A DNA stretch of 64,000 bases from Lachnospiraceae bacterium. GTDB taxonomy: Bacteria; Bacillota; Clostridia; Lachnospirales; Lachnospiraceae. Of the stretch, positions 55,424 through 63,899 are shown piece after piece. Location of the stretch: positions 57,528-121,527 of the forward strand of contig SVFI01000007.1 of the NCBI GenBank assembly GCA_015056905.1, given 5' to 3'. Within the stretch, counting starts at the first letter, position 1, and each line of letters begins with the position of its first letter. Made by a program: the position numbers and the translations under genes. The notes under the pieces are model-generated. The model did not search any database. It had not been told where the DNA came from and was given only the letters and a program-made list of their open reading frames with translations.

Positions 55424-55696
55424 ATGGCAAATCAGGATTGGATGAACGATGAACGAATCGCTCACATTGAAAAAAACAAGCTGGACTTTCTACAAAAACT
55501 CGTATTTGAAATGCAAAATCTCTCCGACAAAGAAAAACTTCCGTTCCTTATGGCTCTCGCCACCAGCACAAAAAAGAAAAACATCTCTTTTTCCGACGGA
55601 GAAATTTCTTCTATCATCGAAGTAATAAAAGAGCACAGCACCCCGGACGAGATTTCTAAAATGAACAAAATTCTTTCTATGTTTTCACACTCCTGA
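55424..55696 (+). CDS. Small protein of unknown function
   Basis: 90 residues, not recognised. Helical, charged, soluble (KNKLDFLQKLVFEMQNLSDK, LPFLMALATSTKKKNISFSD, ISKMNKILSMFSHS). GAAAGGA precedes the ATG. Its layout of a lead helix, a LPFLMAL segment and a C-terminal Met-rich helix recalls the preceding protein, so the two may be distant relatives or partners. Possible sporulation timing follows only from the -10 candidate upstream. Confidence 0.75.
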   Translation: MANQDWMNDERIAHIEKNKLDFLQKLVFEMQNLSDKEKLPFLMALATSTKKKNISFSDGEISSIIEVIKEHSTPDEISKMNKILSMFSHS

Positions 55697-55703
55697 TACA
55701 TAA

Positions 55704-55732
55704 AAACGCATGGCATTTTCTGCCATGCGTTT
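55704..55732. terminator. Bidirectional terminator
   Basis: AAACGCATGGCA (55704-55715), loop TTTTC, TGCCATGCGTTT (55721-55732). T-runs on both strands; it ends leuS from the right and the small genes from the left. Confidence 0.9.
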
Positions 55733-55739
55733 CTAATTC

Positions 55740-58175
55740 CTAATTCGGTTTTACTACAATATTGACAATCTTGCCCGGAACATAAATTTCTTTCACAATA
55801 GTTCCCGTGAGTTTCGCACCGAGTGCTTCCTTAGCACTTGCGATGGCATCATCCTTAGATGCATCCACACTGATGGTAACAACAGTTTTGGTCTTACCGT
55901 TTACCTGTACGGCAATTTCAATTTCATCTTCCTTCATTGCGGAAGCATCTGCCGTCGGCCATACTGTATGGAAGACAGAACCCGTCTCACCAAGTTCATG
56001 CCACAGTTCTTCACCAAGATGCGGAGCAAACGGAGCCAAAAGAACAACTGCAGTCTTTAATGTCTCTTTGTCAACGCCGTCTTTCTTTGCCATCTCAATC
56101 ATCTTGTTGTTGTACTCCATAAATCCTGATACAACCGTATTTAAGCTGAAGCTTTCAAGACGCTGCGAAATATCATATACCATCTTGTTGCGGAGTTTGA
56201 CTGACTCTTTTGTCTCTGCGACATTCTTATCTTTGTTATCCATCACAAGATTCCAGAACTTCGTGATGAAACGATAAATACCGTCCATACCTCTGTCGTC
56301 CCAGATAGAATCAAGCTCAGGCGGTCCGATGAAAAGCTCATAGAGACGGAGTGAGTCACATCCGTAATCTCTTACAATATCATCCGGCGACACAATATTT
56401 CCGAGCGATTTACTCATCTTTGTTGCTGCGCCTGTCTCTTTATCTCTACCGCAAACCATACCCTGATTAAACAGTTTCTTAAATGGTTCATCAAAACTTA
56501 CTGCACCGATGTCATATAAAAACTTCGTGTAGAATCTTGAATAAAGAAGGTGAAGCACTGCGTGTTCCACGCCTCCGATATACATATCAACCGGAAGATA
56601 CTTCTCGGCCATTTCTTTGCTTACTAACTCTTTATCATTTTTGTTGTCTACATAGCGGAGGAAATACCAGGAAGAACCTGCCCACTGTGGCATCGTGTTC
56701 GTCTCACGCTTAGATGGTGCACCGCAGCACGGACATGTTGTATTTACCCATTCCGCAATATCTGCAAGCGGTGATTCTCCGGTTCCTGTCGGCTGATAAG
56801 ACTCAACATCCGGAAGTAATAACGGAAGCTGGTCTTCCGGAACCGGAACCGGTCCACACTTCGGACAATGTACAATCGGAATCGGCTCACCCCAGTAACG
56901 CTGACGTGAAAATACCCAGTCACGAAGCTTGTAGTTCGTCGTCTTGCGTCCGTATCCCATCTTTTCAATCATCATCGGTGCTTCCTGTTTCAGTACGGAG
57001 GATTCCATACCATTCCACTCACCGGAGTTAATCATAAGACCGGAAGCTTCTGTATATGCTTCTGTCATATCTTCAATTTCTTTTCCGTCTTTCGCGATAA
57101 CCTGGATAATCGGAATATCAAACTTCTTGGCAAATTCAAAGTCACGATCGTCATGTGCAGGTACACACATGATAGCTCCTGTACCATAGTCCGCGAGTAC
57201 ATAGTCGGAAAGCCAAATCGGAACAAGTGCTTTGTTCAGCGGATTTACTGCATAGGAGCCTGTAAATACACCTGTTTTTTCCTTGCTCTGCATACGGTCA
57301 ACGTTTGACTTGTTCGCTGCCTCGGCAATATATTTTTCAACTGCTTCTTTGTTTTCTTCTGTTGCAAGACTCTGCGCCAGCGCATGTTCCGGTGAAAGCA
57401 CCATGAACGTTGCTCCATGGAGCGTATCCGGTCTAGTCGTATAAACAGTAATAGACTCTTCTCTTCCGTCAACTTTAAAGTCAACCTCAGCACCGTAAGA
57501 ACGTCCGATCCACTCAGACTGCATCTTCTTAACCTTTTCCGGCCAGTCAAGCTTATCAAGATCCTCCAATAAACGATCCGCGTATTTTGTAATGCGGAGC
57601 ATCCACTGGTTCAGGTTTTTCTTCGTTACATCGGAATGACAACGCTCACATTTTCCGTTGACAACCTCTTCATTGGCAAGACCTGTCTTACAAGACGGAC
57701 ACCAGTTAATCGGCATTTCTTTCTGATACGCAAGACCATGTTTGAACATCTGGACAAAAATCCACTGTGTCCATTTGTAGAAATTAGGGTCTGTTGTATT
57801 TACTTCTCTATCCCAATCATAAAGCGCTGCAATCTGATTAATCTGCTTTTTGATGTTCGCTACGTTCTGCGCTGTGGATACCGCCGGGTGTACACCATGC
57901 TGAATCGCATAGTTCTCAGCCGGAAGTCCGAATGCATCCCATCCCATCGGGTGAATAATATAATGACCGCCGTTTAACATTTTGTAGCGGCTCCATACGT
58001 CAGAAATAACATATCCTCTCCAGTGACCTACATGTAAGCCGTTACCGGACGGATACGGAAACATATCCAGGCAGTAATATTTCGGCTTTTTGCCGTCGTC
58101 AACATTGACCGGATTCGCTTCCCATTCCTTACGCCATTTTTCTTCAATTTCTCTGTGATTGTATGGTATTGCCAT
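55740..58175 (-). CDS. leuS: Leucyl-tRNA synthetase
   Basis: Class I synthetase. HIGH motif as [19 protein letters not shown] as [10 protein letters not shown], editing-domain motif around [20 protein letters not shown], zinc cysteines in [12 protein letters not shown] and CERCHSD. 811 residues from the ATG at 58175, which gives the conserved [15 protein letters not shown] and has GAGGT upstream; the frame is open 15 codons further. No T-box leader is present in the 97 bases before it. Confidence 0.97.
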   Translation of the reverse strand: MAIPYNHREIEEKWRKEWEANPVNVDDGKKPKYYCLDMFPYPSGNGLHVGHWRGYVISDVWSRYKMLNGGHYIIHPMGWDAFGLPAENYAIQHGVHPAVSTAQNVANIKKQINQIAALYDWDREVNTTDPNFYKWTQWIFVQMFKHGLAYQKEMPINWCPSCKTGLANEEVVNGKCERCHSDVTKKNLNQWMLRITKYADRLLEDLDKLDWPEKVKKMQSEWIGRSYGAEVDFKVDGREESITVYTTRPDTLHGATFMVLSPEHALAQSLATEENKEAVEKYIAEAANKSNVDRMQSKEKTGVFTGSYAVNPLNKALVPIWLSDYVLADYGTGAIMCVPAHDDRDFEFAKKFDIPIIQVIAKDGKEIEDMTEAYTEASGLMINSGEWNGMESSVLKQEAPMMIEKMGYGRKTTNYKLRDWVFSRQRYWGEPIPIVHCPKCGPVPVPEDQLPLLLPDVESYQPTGTGESPLADIAEWVNTTCPCCGAPSKRETNTMPQWAGSSWYFLRYVDNKNDKELVSKEMAEKYLPVDMYIGGVEHAVLHLLYSRFYTKFLYDIGAVSFDEPFKKLFNQGMVCGRDKETGAATKMSKSLGNIVSPDDIVRDYGCDSLRLYELFIGPPELDSIWDDRGMDGIYRFITKFWNLVMDNKDKNVAETKESVKLRNKMVYDISQRLESFSLNTVVSGFMEYNNKMIEMAKKDGVDKETLKTAVVLLAPFAPHLGEELWHELGETGSVFHTVWPTADASAMKEDEIEIAVQVNGKTKTVVTISVDASKDDAIASAKEALGAKLTGTIVKEIYVPGKIVNIVVKPN

Positions 58176-58235
58176 GTCATCTACCTCTTTATATTTGTAT
58201 TTCAATTGCACCTTTTGCAATCAATTCCATGCTTA

Positions 58236-58264
58236 ATAGTAAACTTCTGCCCCCAAAAAGTCAA
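58236..58264 (-). promoter_or_regulatory. Promoter of leuS
   Basis: Minus strand TTGACT (58264-58259), 17-base spacer, TACTAT (58241-58236). Confidence 0.75.
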
Positions 58265-58272
58265 GTTACACC

Positions 58273-59160
58273 TTAATGTATCAAGTCGATTTGAGTTTTT
58301 CCGTCCACACATTTGTATTTGTAAGTAATCTTGTACTTTTTGAGTACCCTGTAAAAATCTTTGTCCATTAGCGAAGCTCCCGGCGGGCACTCCATACTCA
58401 AATGCCACAAACCATATTGTGAGGCCGTACGAAATCTGATTTCCTGTTTTCCTACGGTTCCCTTCTTTGCTTGTCCAAGCGCATACACAAGAAGCGTATC
58501 GTAGATATAATACACATCCGTAATCTGAATTTCAAACGTATCCGGAACTTCTGCTTTGTAGCGGAATTCAATGCCACCCGCATGGCACTGCGCATCAATG
58601 TCAGCAATGAGAGCCGCAAGAACCGGATGCTGTACATGGGTCTTATCCCTGAAAGAGTCAAGTACCTTGAGCATATCTTCACATTCCCTCTCATCCGGGT
58701 CCATGCTGTATGTCAGCTTGTCTTTCATCTGCCTTAAAATCATATACATGCGCGGTATCTCTTTGTACATCGCCTCAAAATAATTTCTTTTTAGAAACCA
58801 GCTTTTCCAGCGCCTTGACAAAACAACATCCATCTTCTCATAATCATGAAAAGACGGACATCGTTCGAAATTATTTTTTTCTAAATATTTGCGTTCCATT
58901 TCCTTGTAGGTATCTTCCATCAAATCATCAATCAACACAACGATATGCTGTTTCATTCGCTTGCCCTCTGCAGCAGCCTCCTCATCCATCCAAAAAAACT
59001 GAATCGACTGCATGTAATTGGCAAAATCGTGACGAATCGTAGCAAGTTTCTGAAAATACACTGCATACGGAACATATTTTTCTTCCGCCTGTTTCATATC
59101 TTCATAAAGATACTCTGCCCATTTATCCTTTTTTAAACTTGTATGAAACAGGGATAACAT
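58273..59160 (-). CDS. Degenerate GHKL sensor-kinase-like protein
   Basis: 295 residues without membrane segments. IRHDFANYMQSIQFF at residues 42-56 matches the phospho-acceptor helix of AgrC/LytTR-type kinases (RHDxxNxxQ, His44), and HPVLAALIADIDAQCHAGGI matches the N-terminal part of their ATPase domain. The N box, however, reads YYIYDTLLVYALGQAKK with no Asn, and no glycine-rich lid is seen near the C-terminus. It should therefore not bind ATP normally. It follows the LytTR regulator by 9 bases and is probably its cognate partner, acting by binding or as a phosphatase-like pseudokinase. Confidence 0.7.
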   Translation of the reverse strand: MLSLFHTSLKKDKWAEYLYEDMKQAEEKYVPYAVYFQKLATIRHDFANYMQSIQFFWMDEEAAAEGKRMKQHIVVLIDDLMEDTYKEMERKYLEKNNFERCPSFHDYEKMDVVLSRRWKSWFLKRNYFEAMYKEIPRMYMILRQMKDKLTYSMDPDERECEDMLKVLDSFRDKTHVQHPVLAALIADIDAQCHAGGIEFRYKAEVPDTFEIQITDVYYIYDTLLVYALGQAKKGTVGKQEIRFRTASQYGLWHLSMECPPGASLMDKDFYRVLKKYKITYKYKCVDGKTQIDLIH

Positions 59161-59169
59161 TATCTTCTC

Positions 59170-59877
59170 CTAAATATGTAACGCAATTTTTTCTTTTACA
59201 TCTTTGTAGTGTCTTCGGCTGACCGGAATACGGCTACCGTCCGATACAACAATTCCGTCCTCTTTCGAAAACAGTCTCACCTTGAAAACATTGCAGGCAA
59301 AACTCTGATGTGTAAAAATGATGTACTCAGGCATACCCGCCATTAGGTCTGAAAGCTTGGAGGTCACTTCCACCGGCTCTCCTTTATCCAGATAAATCAT
59401 ACAATTCCTATTATATGTCTCAATGTAAATAATCTCTTCCACATTAATTCTGTGAATCCTTCCGCCGGTCCCGGAGACCGTCATCACCTTCACCTGCTGA
59501 TGCTCCACAATTTCCATTGCCTTTTCAACAGAAGAAAACAATTTCTGAGGCACAATCGGCTTCGAAAGGAAATATACCGGGTCCGCATCAAACACACTGC
59601 TCGCAAGCTGCGCATAACCCGACAAAAGAATAACCTTAATCTGCGGATAGTCGTCACGAATCTGCTTGGCAATCGTAATACCGTCCGCCTCTCCGAGCGC
59701 AATGTCCAAAATCAATATATTCGTCTTACCATTATCCTGCTTGTAAATCCACTCGTGCAAATCCTCTGCATTGTAGATACATTTACAGTCAATACGCGTA
59801 TTAAAATTCTCATCCAGCAAATCCTTTACATGATTCGCAATTCTCTTATCATCGTCACATACAACAATATGAAACAT
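59170..59877 (-). CDS. LytTR-family response regulator
   Basis: 235 residues. Receiver domain 1-120 with acidic triad CDDDK, phospho-acceptor Asp58 (ILILDIALGEADG) and Lys in YFLSKPIVP. LytTR DNA-binding domain about 135-230 (RINVEEIIYIETYNRNCMIY, FTHQSFACN, PVSRRHYKDVKEKI). It begins the two-gene unit with the degenerate sensor. The promoter lies at 59932-59960, with a palindrome in the leader. Such regulators often control surface or peptide functions; the adjacent paralog array is a possible target. Confidence 0.93.
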   Translation of the reverse strand: MFHIVVCDDDKRIANHVKDLLDENFNTRIDCKCIYNAEDLHEWIYKQDNGKTNILILDIALGEADGITIAKQIRDDYPQIKVILLSGYAQLASSVFDADPVYFLSKPIVPQKLFSSVEKAMEIVEHQQVKVMTVSGTGGRIHRINVEEIIYIETYNRNCMIYLDKGEPVEVTSKLSDLMAGMPEYIIFTHQSFACNVFKVRLFSKEDGIVVSDGSRIPVSRRHYKDVKEKIALHI

Positions 59878-59910
59878 TCCGTCACCTCATTGCCTATTCA
59901 CAATAAAATA

Positions 59911-59920
59911 ATGTATACAT
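59911..59920 (-). promoter_or_regulatory. Palindrome in LytTR regulator leader
   Basis: ATGTATACAT, a perfect 10-base palindrome just downstream of the -10 box. Possible operator, regulator unknown. Confidence 0.35.
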
Positions 59921-59931
59921 ACCTAGTTTTT

Positions 59932-59960
59932 ATTTTAAGTTTTTTCCCGGCAATAGTCAA
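59932..59960 (-). promoter_or_regulatory. Promoter of LytTR regulator operon
   Basis: Minus strand TTGACT (59960-59955), 17-base spacer, TAAAAT (59937-59932). Confidence 0.75.
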
Positions 59961-60020
59961 CTCAAAACAGCAAAATGAATTTCATATGGATTTTGTGAAT
60001 CGGTATGATTTTTTATAGAT

Positions 60021-60098
60021 TTACACATCACAAAGAATATTATTGAAGTAGTACGTATAGCCGATGTTCGCCCACGGGAAGCCCTGATCAATGAACAC
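60021..60098 (-). pseudogene. Coding remnant downstream of array gene 1
   Basis: Minus strand frame from a GTG encodes about 25 residues beginning VFIDQGFPWANIGYTYYF and ending in TAA. It matches the spacer remnants at 61809 and 63730 in the pattern FxxQGFxWxNIGxT. Too short and without a Shine-Dalgarno of its own; I read it as the leftover of a larger gene. Confidence 0.5.
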
Positions 60099-60100
60099 TA

Positions 60101-60889
60101 CTAATATTCAATCATCTCCTCATATTCGCCCCATATTTCTCCGGTTTTGGCATCCAGATAAACATAATCTACCGGTACTTCCGGTGCATCGATTACCAAA
60201 TACCACTCCAATACATATCCGGTTTTTGAGCGGCAGATGGTAAGTTCCTTTCGCACAATGCTACATTCTCCATATCTTTCTTCTAATAGTGCCTGCAGTT
60301 TCTCTCCCTTGTATTCATATTCCATGGAGTCTATGGTAATCTTATTTTCCGGCCTGAGAAAACTATAAAGCGAAGTCATCTCTCCCTTTTTATTTACCTT
60401 AACAATGACTCCCCCCCCTTTAATTAATACCCCTTTGTAATACGAATAAAACTCATAATCATCTGCACTATGTCCGCTAACATCCGGCAGCACTTCCCCA
60501 AACAAAAACATATCCTTATCAAACTCGCCCCCTGCATACATCCATGCCCTGCAGGCCGATTCCCTTGCATCGTAGATATTTCTTATCTTCTTTTTATTAA
60601 ATCTCCCGTGGACAGTTGTTACATCCGTACCAATCTCACTATACCTTATATACGGTTCCCCATCTTCATTCAGCTCCTTCAGTTCCTCCTCCGTCAGCGG
60701 TTCTATCTCCTCTGTCATCGGTCCTAGATACATCTGCGCAGGATACATCTTTTTGACATCTTCTATAAGTGCCATTTCCTCCGGAGTTCTTTTTCTCTCC
60801 TTTCTCTCATTTTTTACCATAAAAATTGTCACAACCGCGCCGGCTGCCAGCAGAAGCAGCAGCGCAGTTAATATAATCTTCTTTTTCAT
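60101..60889 (-). CDS. Array protein 1, membrane-anchored, PepSY-like C-terminus
   Basis: 262 residues. N-terminal anchor ILTALLLLLAAGAVVTIFMV without a lipobox cysteine, then an extracytoplasmic region. The shared core has YLGPMTEEIEPLTEEELKEL, RFNKKKIRNIYDARESACRA, GGEFDKDMFLFGE and KLQALLEERYGECSIVRKEL. The C-terminus, YVYLDAKTGEIWGEYEE, resembles a PepSY repeat. Function unknown. It is the last gene of a tandem array of at least five paralogs; its stop is followed by a coding remnant. AGGAGG stands 4 bases before the ATG, and the start overlaps the stop of a remnant frame. Confidence 0.82.
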   Translation of the reverse strand: MKKKIILTALLLLLAAGAVVTIFMVKNERKERKRTPEEMALIEDVKKMYPAQMYLGPMTEEIEPLTEEELKELNEDGEPYIRYSEIGTDVTTVHGRFNKKKIRNIYDARESACRAWMYAGGEFDKDMFLFGEVLPDVSGHSADDYEFYSYYKGVLIKGGGVIVKVNKKGEMTSLYSFLRPENKITIDSMEYEYKGEKLQALLEERYGECSIVRKELTICRSKTGYVLEWYLVIDAPEVPVDYVYLDAKTGEIWGEYEEMIEY

Positions 60890-61008
60890 TCTTCCTCCTC
60901 ACTTTCCCATTCGCAGAAAAATGCTCCAAGCTGCTCACAGTATTTTTCGCATCCCCCACTATCCCTGCCTTTCAGCTGCAGGGTTATGCCTTTGATGAGA
61001 TTTTTTAC
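60886..61008 (-). pseudogene. Spacer remnant A1
   Basis: A frame of 40 codons with no start codon, ending CEKYCEQLGAFFCEWESEEEE-like (LGAFFCEWESEEEE) in a TGA that overlaps the ATG of array gene 1. The tail LGAFFCEWESEEEE is the same as in type B spacers. Confidence 0.5.
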
Positions 61009-61032
61009 CTAGTAGTATCACCCAGAATACTG
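60890..61032 (-). repeat. Type A spacer, copy 1
   Basis: Near-identical to 62803-62947; the second copy has 2 extra bases in the G-rich run (TGGGGAGG for TGGGGG), which shifts the reading frame. Confidence 0.85.
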
Positions 61033-61812
61033 CTAGTATATCGGTTCTTCCACATACTCATTCCATATTTCTCCCGTTTTTGCATCCAGCCAAACGCAAT
61101 CTATCGGTGATTCGGGTGCATCGATTACCAGATACCATTCCAGGACATATCCATTTTTCGATTGACAGATGTCCAGCTCTTTTTCCAAAATGCTACATTC
61201 TCCATATCTTTCTTCCAATAGTGCCTGCAATTTCTCTCCCTGGTATGCATATTCTACAGAGTCCATGGTGATTTTTTGTTCCGGCCTCCAAATACTTTCA
61301 ACGCAGCGAGTATTTCCATTGCTGTCGATTCTTACATACACTTTCCCATTCTTAAGACGAACCCCTTTATAATATTGTTGAAATATATATTCTTTATTTC
61401 CATTCCCCCAAATATTAGGCTCCTCCTCTCCATACAGTAGCATATTCTTATCAAATGTCCCCCCAGCATACTGTAGCGCCTTATATGCAGCTTCTCTAGC
61501 ATCATAAATATCTTTTATTTTTTTATTATTAAATCTGCCATAAATATAAGTATTATCAGGATAATGCTCATGGTATTTAACATATGGTTCCTCTTCCGGG
61601 TTCAACTCTTTCAGTTCCTCCTCCGTCAGCGGCTTTACCTCCTTTGTCATCGGTCCAAGGTAGTTTCTCTCTCCGTACATCTCCTTGACCTTCGCTTCAA
61701 ATGCCTCTGCCTTCTGCTTCTTATGTTCTGCACACAACTTCCAGCAAAAAAGTATGCTTACACACAACAGCAAAGTAAGTACGATTCCAACAATCACTTT
61801 CTTCTTTTTCAT
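61033..61812 (-). CDS. Array protein 2, membrane-anchored
   Basis: 259 residues. Anchor IVGIVLTLLLCVSILFCWKL differs from the others, which share an Ala-rich one. Core motifs YLGPMTKEVKPLTEEELKEL, DNTYIYGRFNNKKIKDIYDA and ERYGECSILEKELDICQSKN are the most divergent in the array. The C-terminus SPIDCVWLDAKTGEIWNEYV is the same as in array protein 4, two genes upstream. Secreted domain of unknown function with PepSY-like end. AGGAGG before the ATG. Confidence 0.82.
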   Translation of the reverse strand: MKKKKVIVGIVLTLLLCVSILFCWKLCAEHKKQKAEAFEAKVKEMYGERNYLGPMTKEVKPLTEEELKELNPEEEPYVKYHEHYPDNTYIYGRFNNKKIKDIYDAREAAYKALQYAGGTFDKNMLLYGEEEPNIWGNGNKEYIFQQYYKGVRLKNGKVYVRIDSNGNTRCVESIWRPEQKITMDSVEYAYQGEKLQALLEERYGECSILEKELDICQSKNGYVLEWYLVIDAPESPIDCVWLDAKTGEIWNEYVEEPIY

Positions 61813-61928
61813 TCTTCCTCCTCACTTTCCCATTCGCAGAAAAATGCTCCAAGGTCGACATTGCGTCCGTCGTCCTCATGGTCAGTGTGACCGATGTTGG
61901 TCCATAGAAATCCCTGTCCAAGAAACAC
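61809..61928 (-). pseudogene. Spacer remnant B1, frameshifted
   Basis: From a GTG it reads VFLGQGFLWTNIGHTDHEDD and ends LGAFFCEWESEEEE with a TGA overlapping the next ATG. Compared with B2 it has lost one base near 61926 and has other small changes, breaking the longer frame. Confidence 0.5.
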
Positions 61929-61977
61929 TCGTTTAGGAATTCATTTTCTTCAATGCTTTATATTTACGATGTCGATT
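61813..61977 (-). repeat. Type B spacer, copy 1
   Basis: About 165 bases, highly similar to the copy at 63734-63899. It shares only its right-hand 50 bases, next to the array gene start, with type A spacers. Confidence 0.85.
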
Positions 61978-62802
61978 CTAATAATCCATTCCGTCATAAG
62001 CCTCTCTCCATATTTCTCCCGTTTTTGCATCCAGCCATACAGAATTTATCTCCGCTTCCGGAGCATCAATTAGCAGATACCACTCCAATACATATCCGGT
62101 TTTTGAGCGGCAGATGGTAAGTTCCTTTCGCACAATGCTACATTCTCCATATCTTTCTTCCAATAGTGCCTGCAATTTCTCTCCCTGATATGTATATTCT
62201 ACAGAGTCTATTGTGATTTTTTGTTCCGGCCTGAGAAAGCTATAAACAGAATGCAGATTTCCATCTTTGTCTACATTTACATGAATGCCTCCCCCCTTAA
62301 CACGTATTCCTTTGTAATATGGCCATAAATCATAGTCATCTTCATTATATCCACCAACCATCTCAGACTCTTCCCCATACAAAAACATATCCTTATCAAA
62401 CTCGCCCCCTGCATACATCCATGCCCTGCAGGTCGCTTCCCTTGCATCTTGGATATTTTCTATTTTTTCTTTATTGAACCGTCCAAAAATAGTTGTTACA
62501 TCAGAACCAATCTCACTATATTTAACATACGGTTCCTCTTCCGGATTCAACTCTTTCAGTTCCTCCTCCGTCAGCGGCTTTACCTCCTCTGTCATCGGTC
62601 CAAGATAGTTTCTCTCCCCGTACAACGCCTTGACTTTTTCTTCAAATGTCATCTCTTCCACAGGATCGCTGTTTTCTTCAAGCATGATCTCCTCAGCAGG
62701 ATTACTGTTCTCCTCCGGCTGTTTTTTTAACATGACAAAGGTTAAAACCGCGCCGGCTGCCAGCAAAAGCAGCAGCGCAGTTAATATAATCTTCTTTTTC
62801 AT
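61978..62802 (-). CDS. Array protein 3, membrane-anchored
   Basis: 274 residues, longest of the array because of a repeated acidic insert after the anchor (PEENSNPAEEIMLEENSDPV). Anchor ILTALLLLLAAGAVLTFVML as in protein 1. The C-terminal half (GECSIVRKELTICRSKTGY) is nearly that of protein 1, while the last residues INSVWLDAKTGEIWREAYDG equal those of protein 5. The mix suggests recombination between copies. Function unknown. Confidence 0.82.
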   Translation of the reverse strand: MKKKIILTALLLLLAAGAVLTFVMLKKQPEENSNPAEEIMLEENSDPVEEMTFEEKVKALYGERNYLGPMTEEVKPLTEEELKELNPEEEPYVKYSEIGSDVTTIFGRFNKEKIENIQDAREATCRAWMYAGGEFDKDMFLYGEESEMVGGYNEDDYDLWPYYKGIRVKGGGIHVNVDKDGNLHSVYSFLRPEQKITIDSVEYTYQGEKLQALLEERYGECSIVRKELTICRSKTGYVLEWYLLIDAPEAEINSVWLDAKTGEIWREAYDGMDY

Positions 62803-62947
62803 TCTTCCTCCTCACTTTCCCATTCGCAGAAAAATGCTCCAAGCTGCTCACAGTATTTTTCGCATCCTCCCCACTATCCCTGCCTTTCAGCTGCAGGGCT
62901 ATGCCTTTGATGAGATTTTTTACCTAGTAGTATCACCCAAAATACTG
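62803..62947 (-). repeat. Type A spacer, copy 2
   Basis: Second copy of the spacer at 60890-61032. Its remnant frame is interrupted by the 2-base difference. Confidence 0.85.
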
Positions 62948-63733
62948 CTAGTATATCGGTTCTTCCACATACTCGTTCCATATTTCTCCTGTTTTTGCAT
63001 CCAGCCAAACGCAATCTATCGGCGATTTGGGCGCATCTATTACCAGATACCATTCCAGGACATATCCGTTTTTTGAGCGGCAGATAGTCAGTTCTTTTTC
63101 CACAATGCTACATTCTCCATATCTTTCTTCTAATAATGCCTGCAGTTTTTCTCCCTTGTATTCATATTCTACAGAGTCCATGGTGATTTTTTTCTCCGGT
63201 CTGCGAAAACTATAAAGCGAACTCATCTCTCCATTTTTATTCACACTAACCTGAATACCTCCCCCTTTAACTCGTATCCCTTTGTAATATGGCTCAATAC
63301 CATACAACACTCCTCCCCCCTCATAAACACGTATTACTTCCCCATACAAAAACATGTCCTTATCATACTCGCCCCCTGCATACATCCATGCCCTGCAGGC
63401 CGCTTCCCTTGCATCTTGGATATTTTCTATTTTTTCTTTATTGAACCGTCCAAAAACAACTGTAACATCAGAACCAATCTCACTATATTTAACATACGGT
63501 TCTTCTTCCGGATTCAACTCCTTCAGCTCCTCTTCCGTCAGCGGCTCTATCTCCTCTGTCATCGGTCCTAAGTAGTTTCTCTCCCCGTACAGTTCCTTGA
63601 CCTTCTCTTCAAACGCTTTCTCTTCCGGAGTCTTGCTTCTCTCCTTTATCTCATTTTTTACCATAAAAATTGCCACAACCGCGCCGGCTGCCAGCAGAAG
63701 CAACAGCGCAGTTAAGATGACCTTCTTTTTCAT
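62948..63733 (-). CDS. Array protein 4, membrane-anchored
   Basis: 261 residues from the ATG at 63733. The frame opens at 63754 (MGKRGGR), but that stretch is the ribosome binding region used by all the other copies, with AGGAGG 4 bases before 63733. Anchor ILTALLLLLAAGAVVAIFMV. Core YLGPMTEEIEPLTEEELKEL, RFNKEKIENIQDAREAACRA, VYEGGGVLYGIEPYYKGIR. End SPIDCVWLDAKTGEIWNEYV as in protein 2. Function unknown. Confidence 0.82.
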   Translation of the reverse strand: MKKKVILTALLLLLAAGAVVAIFMVKNEIKERSKTPEEKAFEEKVKELYGERNYLGPMTEEIEPLTEEELKELNPEEEPYVKYSEIGSDVTVVFGRFNKEKIENIQDAREAACRAWMYAGGEYDKDMFLYGEVIRVYEGGGVLYGIEPYYKGIRVKGGGIQVSVNKNGEMSSLYSFRRPEKKITMDSVEYEYKGEKLQALLEERYGECSIVEKELTICRSKNGYVLEWYLVIDAPKSPIDCVWLDAKTGEIWNEYVEEPIY

Positions 63734-63879
63734 TCTTCCTCCTCGCTTTCCCATTCGCAGAAAAATGCACCAAGGTCGACATTGCGTCCGTCGTTCTCAT
63801 GGTCAGTGTGACCGATGTTGGTCCATAGGAATCCCTGCTCAAGAAACCACTCGTTTAGGAACTCATTTTCTTTAATGCT
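63730..63879 (-). pseudogene. Spacer remnant B2, longest frame
   Basis: 49 codons without a usable start: begins SIKENEFLNEWFLEQGF, continues LWTNIGHTDHENDGRNVD and ends LGAFFCEWESEEEE. The TGA overlaps the ATG of array gene 4. It looks like the C-terminal end of a protein once co-translated with an array gene. Confidence 0.55.
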
Positions 63880-63899
63880 TTATATTTACGATGTCGATT
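63734..63899 (-). repeat. Type B spacer, copy 2
   Basis: Copy of 61813-61977. The order B, A, B, A along the array gives a two-gene period of about 1.92 kb. Confidence 0.85.

Noticed and set aside
58176..58272. T-box leader before leuS
   Set aside because: Only 97 bases between genes and none of the conserved T-box bulge sequence; an ordinary promoter is present.
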